The translations under genes were made by a program, and so were the position numbers. Shown here one piece after another: positions 61,332 through 64,000 of a stretch of 64,000 bases of DNA. The stretch's first letter is position 1. Each line of letters opens with the position of its first letter. This DNA comes from CAYUVF01 sp964448045. GTDB taxonomy: Bacteria; Bacteroidota; Rhodothermia; Rhodothermales; Salinibacteraceae. The notes under the pieces were generated by a model that had not been told where the DNA came from, did not search any database, and saw only the letters and a list, made by a program, of their open reading frames with translations. The stretch covers positions 1 to 64,000 of the forward strand of contig CAYUVF010000005.1 in assembly GCA_964448045.1 (NCBI GenBank). Direction: 5' to 3'.

Positions 61332-62843
61332 ATGGAATATATTCTTTCTCTCGACCAAGGAACGACCAGCTCACGGGCGATTGTCTTCGACCATCACGGT
61401 GAAATCGAAGCGGTCGCCCAGAAGGAGTTCGAACAGATTTTCCCCGAGCCAGGCTGGGTGGAACATGACCCCAAGGAAATCTGGTCCTCGCAGAGCAGTG
61501 TGATGTACGAAGCGATCATCCGCGCTGGCATCCGTGCTCGCGACGTGGCTGCGCTCGGCATCACGAATCAGCGTGAGACGACGATCGTCTGGGACCGGGA
61601 AACCGGGGAGCCGATCTACAACGCGATTGTGTGGCAGGACCGCCGCACCTCCGGAACCTGTGACCGCCTTAAAGATGCCGGGCACATCGACCTATTTCAG
61701 GAGAAGACAGGGCTCATCATCGATGCCTACTTCTCGGGGACCAAGATCAAGTGGATCCTCGATAACGTCGACGGCGCCCGCGAGAAAGCCAACGAAGGCC
61801 GTCTGGCCTTTGGGACGGTGGACTCCTGGCTGGTATACAACCTCACCGGCGGTGAAAAGCACATCACCGATGCAACCAACGCCTCCCGCACGCTCATCTA
61901 CAATATCCACACCGGCGAGTGGGATGATGAGCTGTTGAACATCCTCGACATTCCCCACTCGATGCTTCCCGAGGTGCGCGACAGCAGCGAGGTCTACGGC
62001 CATACTCATGAAGACGTCATGGCGGCCTCTCTCCCCATCGCGGGTATCGCGGGCGATCAGCAGGCGGCGCTCTTCGGGCAGATGTGCACCTCCCCCGGCA
62101 TGGGCAAAAACACGTACGGTACCGGTGCCTTTATGGTGCAGCATACCGGCAAGCAGGCCGTCAAGTCAGAGAATAATCTGCTGACGACGATTGCCTACCA
62201 GATCAACGACGAGACGTACTACGCGCTGGAAGGCAGCATCTTTATCGCAGGCGCGGTGGTGCAGTGGCTCCGCGACGGCCTGCATCTCATCCGGGAATCT
62301 TCGCAGATCGAAGCCCTGGCGCGGGAGGTCGACGACAACGGCGGCGTCTACCTCGTCCCCGCCTTTACCGGACTCGGTGCCCCGCACTGGGATCAGTATG
62401 CACGCGGTGTGCTGGCCGGTATCACGCGTGGCGTTTCCAAAGCTCACATCGCCCGCGCTGCGCTCGAAGGCATCGCCTATCAGGTCGCCGATGTGATCGA
62501 CGCCATGGAGGCCGACTCGGGCATCGAAACGCTCGAACTCCGGGCCGACGGCGGCGCAGCAGCCAACGACCTGCTCCTCCAGTTCCAGTCCGATATCCTT
62601 GGCGTCCCTGTGGTGCGTCCCAAAACGCTGGAGACCACGGCCCTCGGTGCCGCCTATCTCGCCGGATTGGCTGTCGGTTACTGGGAAGATCAGGAGGCGA
62701 TCAAAGATCAGTGGGAGGTCGACCAGCGCTTTACCCCGTCTATGGACGACGAGCGCGTGGCTGAGCTCCGGAAAGGGTGGAACCAGGCCCTTGACCGTGC
62801 CAAAGCCTGGGAGGAGCCCGACAAAAGTGGCGCCCCGGTGTAA
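61332..62843 (+). CDS. glpK: Glycerol kinase, second copy
   Basis: The 503-residue protein is a full-length paralogue of the kinase at 56894-58435. It shares the motifs LDQGTTSSRAIVFDHHGE, NQRETTIVWDRETG, GTVDSWLVYNL, AGIAGDQQAALFGQMC and ADGGAAANDLLLQFQ. The start at ATG 61332 (MEYILSLDQG) aligns with the first copy; a GTG two codons earlier is possible. It lacks the long acidic C-terminal tail. All catalytic segments are intact, so both copies should be active. glpD2 follows after 47 bp. Confidence 0.95.
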   Translation: MEYILSLDQGTTSSRAIVFDHHGEIEAVAQKEFEQIFPEPGWVEHDPKEIWSSQSSVMYEAIIRAGIRARDVAALGITNQRETTIVWDRETGEPIYNAIVWQDRRTSGTCDRLKDAGHIDLFQEKTGLIIDAYFSGTKIKWILDNVDGAREKANEGRLAFGTVDSWLVYNLTGGEKHITDATNASRTLIYNIHTGEWDDELLNILDIPHSMLPEVRDSSEVYGHTHEDVMAASLPIAGIAGDQQAALFGQMCTSPGMGKNTYGTGAFMVQHTGKQAVKSENNLLTTIAYQINDETYYALEGSIFIAGAVVQWLRDGLHLIRESSQIEALAREVDDNGGVYLVPAFTGLGAPHWDQYARGVLAGITRGVSKAHIARAALEGIAYQVADVIDAMEADSGIETLELRADGGAAANDLLLQFQSDILGVPVVRPKTLETTALGAAYLAGLAVGYWEDQEAIKDQWEVDQRFTPSMDDERVAELRKGWNQALDRAKAWEEPDKSGAPV

Positions 62844-62890
62844 CTCACACCGCCCTCTCACTCTCTTTGCATATAAACCGCCCTCTTGTA

Positions 62891-64000
62891 ATGATTCGCG
62901 ACGACATGATCGCCCGCATTCAGGACAAAGCATCGTGGGATATCGCTGTGGTGGGCGGGGGCGCCACCGGGCTCGGGGTTGCTATCGACGCGGCAACACG
63001 GGGATACAGCACCGTGTTGCTGGAAATGTCGGACTTCGCCAAGGCCACCTCCAGTCGCAGCACCAAGCTCGTGCATGGAGGCGTGCGCTACTTGGAGCAG
63101 GGCAATATCTCCCTGGTGCTGGAAGCGCTTCAAGAGCGGGGTCTGCTTCGACAGAACGCCCCCCATCTTGTGCGCGACCTCACCTTCGTGGTCCCTACCT
63201 ATTCCTGGTGGGAAAAACCCTATTATGGCATCGGGCTGAAGCTCTACGATATGCTGGCCGGATCGCAGAGCTTCGGCCGATCGGAGATTCTCTCCCGCAC
63301 CGACGCCCTCGCCCGCGTCCCGAGCATCAATCCCGAGAAGCTGGGCGGCGGCATTCTGTACCACGACGGCCAGTTCGATGACGCCCGCCTGGCCATCAAC
63401 ATGGCCCAAACGGCCGTCGAGCAGGGCGCAGTGCTGGTCAACTACATGAAAGTAGAGGCGCTAACTAAAGAGAACGGTACCATAAACGGCGTCGTCGCGC
63501 ATGATCTGGAAAACGATGATGAATATCAGATCGAGGCGGATGTCGTGATTAACGCGGCGGGGATTTTTTCGGATGATATCCGGCAGATGGACGACCCCGA
63601 TGCGCCGAGCCGCATGCGGCCCAGCCAGGGTATCCACGTCGTGCTCGATCGCTCGTATCTGCCGGGCGAAAGCGGCCTGATGGTGCCCAAAACCGATGAC
63701 GGACGGGTGCTATTTGCCCTGCCCTGGAACGATGTTGTCATCGCAGGCACGACCGACACGCCAGTGGATGGCCCCCGCCTCGAACCCCGCCCCATGGATG
63801 ACGAGATCGACTTCGTACTGGAGCATCTGCAGCAGTACCTGGACCGGTCGCCCACGCGGGATGACCTGCTGAGCATTTTCGCTGGCATCCGTCCGCTCGT
63901 CAGCACGAGCGACTCCGGAGACACATCCGACATCTCGCGCAACCACGAGATCAGCGTCTCCCGCGATGGCCTCCTGACCATCGCCGGTGGAAAGTGGACG
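62891..64000 (+). CDS. glpD: Glycerol-3-phosphate dehydrogenase, second copy, 3' end outside window
   Basis: The frame is open for 370 codons from ATG 62891 to the window edge, about 70 percent of a full GlpD. It shows the FAD motif VVGGGATGLGVAIDAA (about 20-35), SSRSTKLVHGGVRYLEQG, YHDGQFDDARLAINMA, NAAGIFSDDIRQMDDPDAPS, LFALPWNDVVIAGTTD and ends in the window at IAGGKWT. It is a paralogue of the gene at 58487-60076 and is less similar to it than the two kinases are to each other in many stretches, with a different N-terminus (MIRDDMIARIQDK). Confidence 0.94.
   Translation, partial: MIRDDMIARIQDKASWDIAVVGGGATGLGVAIDAATRGYSTVLLEMSDFAKATSSRSTKLVHGGVRYLEQGNISLVLEALQERGLLRQNAPHLVRDLTFVVPTYSWWEKPYYGIGLKLYDMLAGSQSFGRSEILSRTDALARVPSINPEKLGGGILYHDGQFDDARLAINMAQTAVEQGAVLVNYMKVEALTKENGTINGVVAHDLENDDEYQIEADVVINAAGIFSDDIRQMDDPDAPSRMRPSQGIHVVLDRSYLPGESGLMVPKTDDGRVLFALPWNDVVIAGTTDTPVDGPRLEPRPMDDEIDFVLEHLQQYLDRSPTRDDLLSIFAGIRPLVSTSDSGDTSDISRNHEISVSRDGLLTIAGGKWT

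Overview
The window is a 64 kb piece of a GC-rich bacterial chromosome. It is densely packed with housekeeping genes, and I found no insertion sequence, prophage, integrase or CRISPR array. Several features suggest a halophilic member of the Rhodothermota/Bacteroidota (Salinibacter, Salisaeta or Longibacter type). Many proteins are strongly acidic, with long Glu/Asp/Ala-rich regions in IF-2, NusA and ribosomal protein S1. Ribosomal protein S1 is extended. There is a full methylmalonyl-CoA mutase set, and a large investment in glycerol use, glycerol being the osmolyte that algae release in brines. The taxonomic placement is inference from gene content, not a database match.

Left part (1-20.5 kb, almost all minus strand). 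A truncated secreted subtilisin-like protease with FG-GAP-type repeats is followed by an M24 peptidase, guaB, an RluB-type pseudouridine synthase, scpB and scpA, and a GalE-like epimerase. Next comes a textbook translation and RNA cluster, transcribed in the order rimP-nusA-infB-rbfA-truB-ribF-rpsO-pnp. Upstream of it lies prfB, whose mRNA must be read through an in-frame UGA by a programmed +1 frameshift.

Middle part (20.5-41 kb). This holds an aminotransferase, an aldehyde dehydrogenase, a CoA-transferase, an ACT-domain malic enzyme, cmk and rpsA (S1 with a C-terminal helix-hairpin-helix), and a plus-strand operon mutA-mutB-meaB for methylmalonyl-CoA/succinyl-CoA interconversion. A tRNA-Lys(CTT) follows with its own terminator. 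A second, similar terminator just beyond it may end a small RNA.

Right part (41-64 kb). A topoisomerase IV operon (parC - DUF2726 protein - parE) is followed by an AlbA_2-type protein, gpsA and plsY (glycerol-3-phosphate and phospholipid synthesis), purM, a divergent squalene/phytoene-synthase-like protein, an unusual short aconitase, an enoyl-CoA hydratase and an unrecognised protein. Then comes a gluconeogenesis/glycerol block: fbp diverges from glpK1-glpD1, a GlpR/DeoR regulator lies convergently after them, and a second glpK2-glpD2 pair runs off the right edge. The fbp-glpK1 gap holds a long perfect inverted repeat. The glpR-glpK2 gap is AT-rich, with a palindrome and an 18-bp direct repeat.

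The points most worth following up are the duplicated glpKD cassette and its regulatory DNA, the parC-DUF2726-parE arrangement, the S1-HhH protein, the prfB frameshift, the aconitase and squalene-synthase-like proteins that lack canonical residues, and a repeated 11-bp element (CCGTTATTGCA on the minus strand). I did not see a clear-cut new defence or mobile system.
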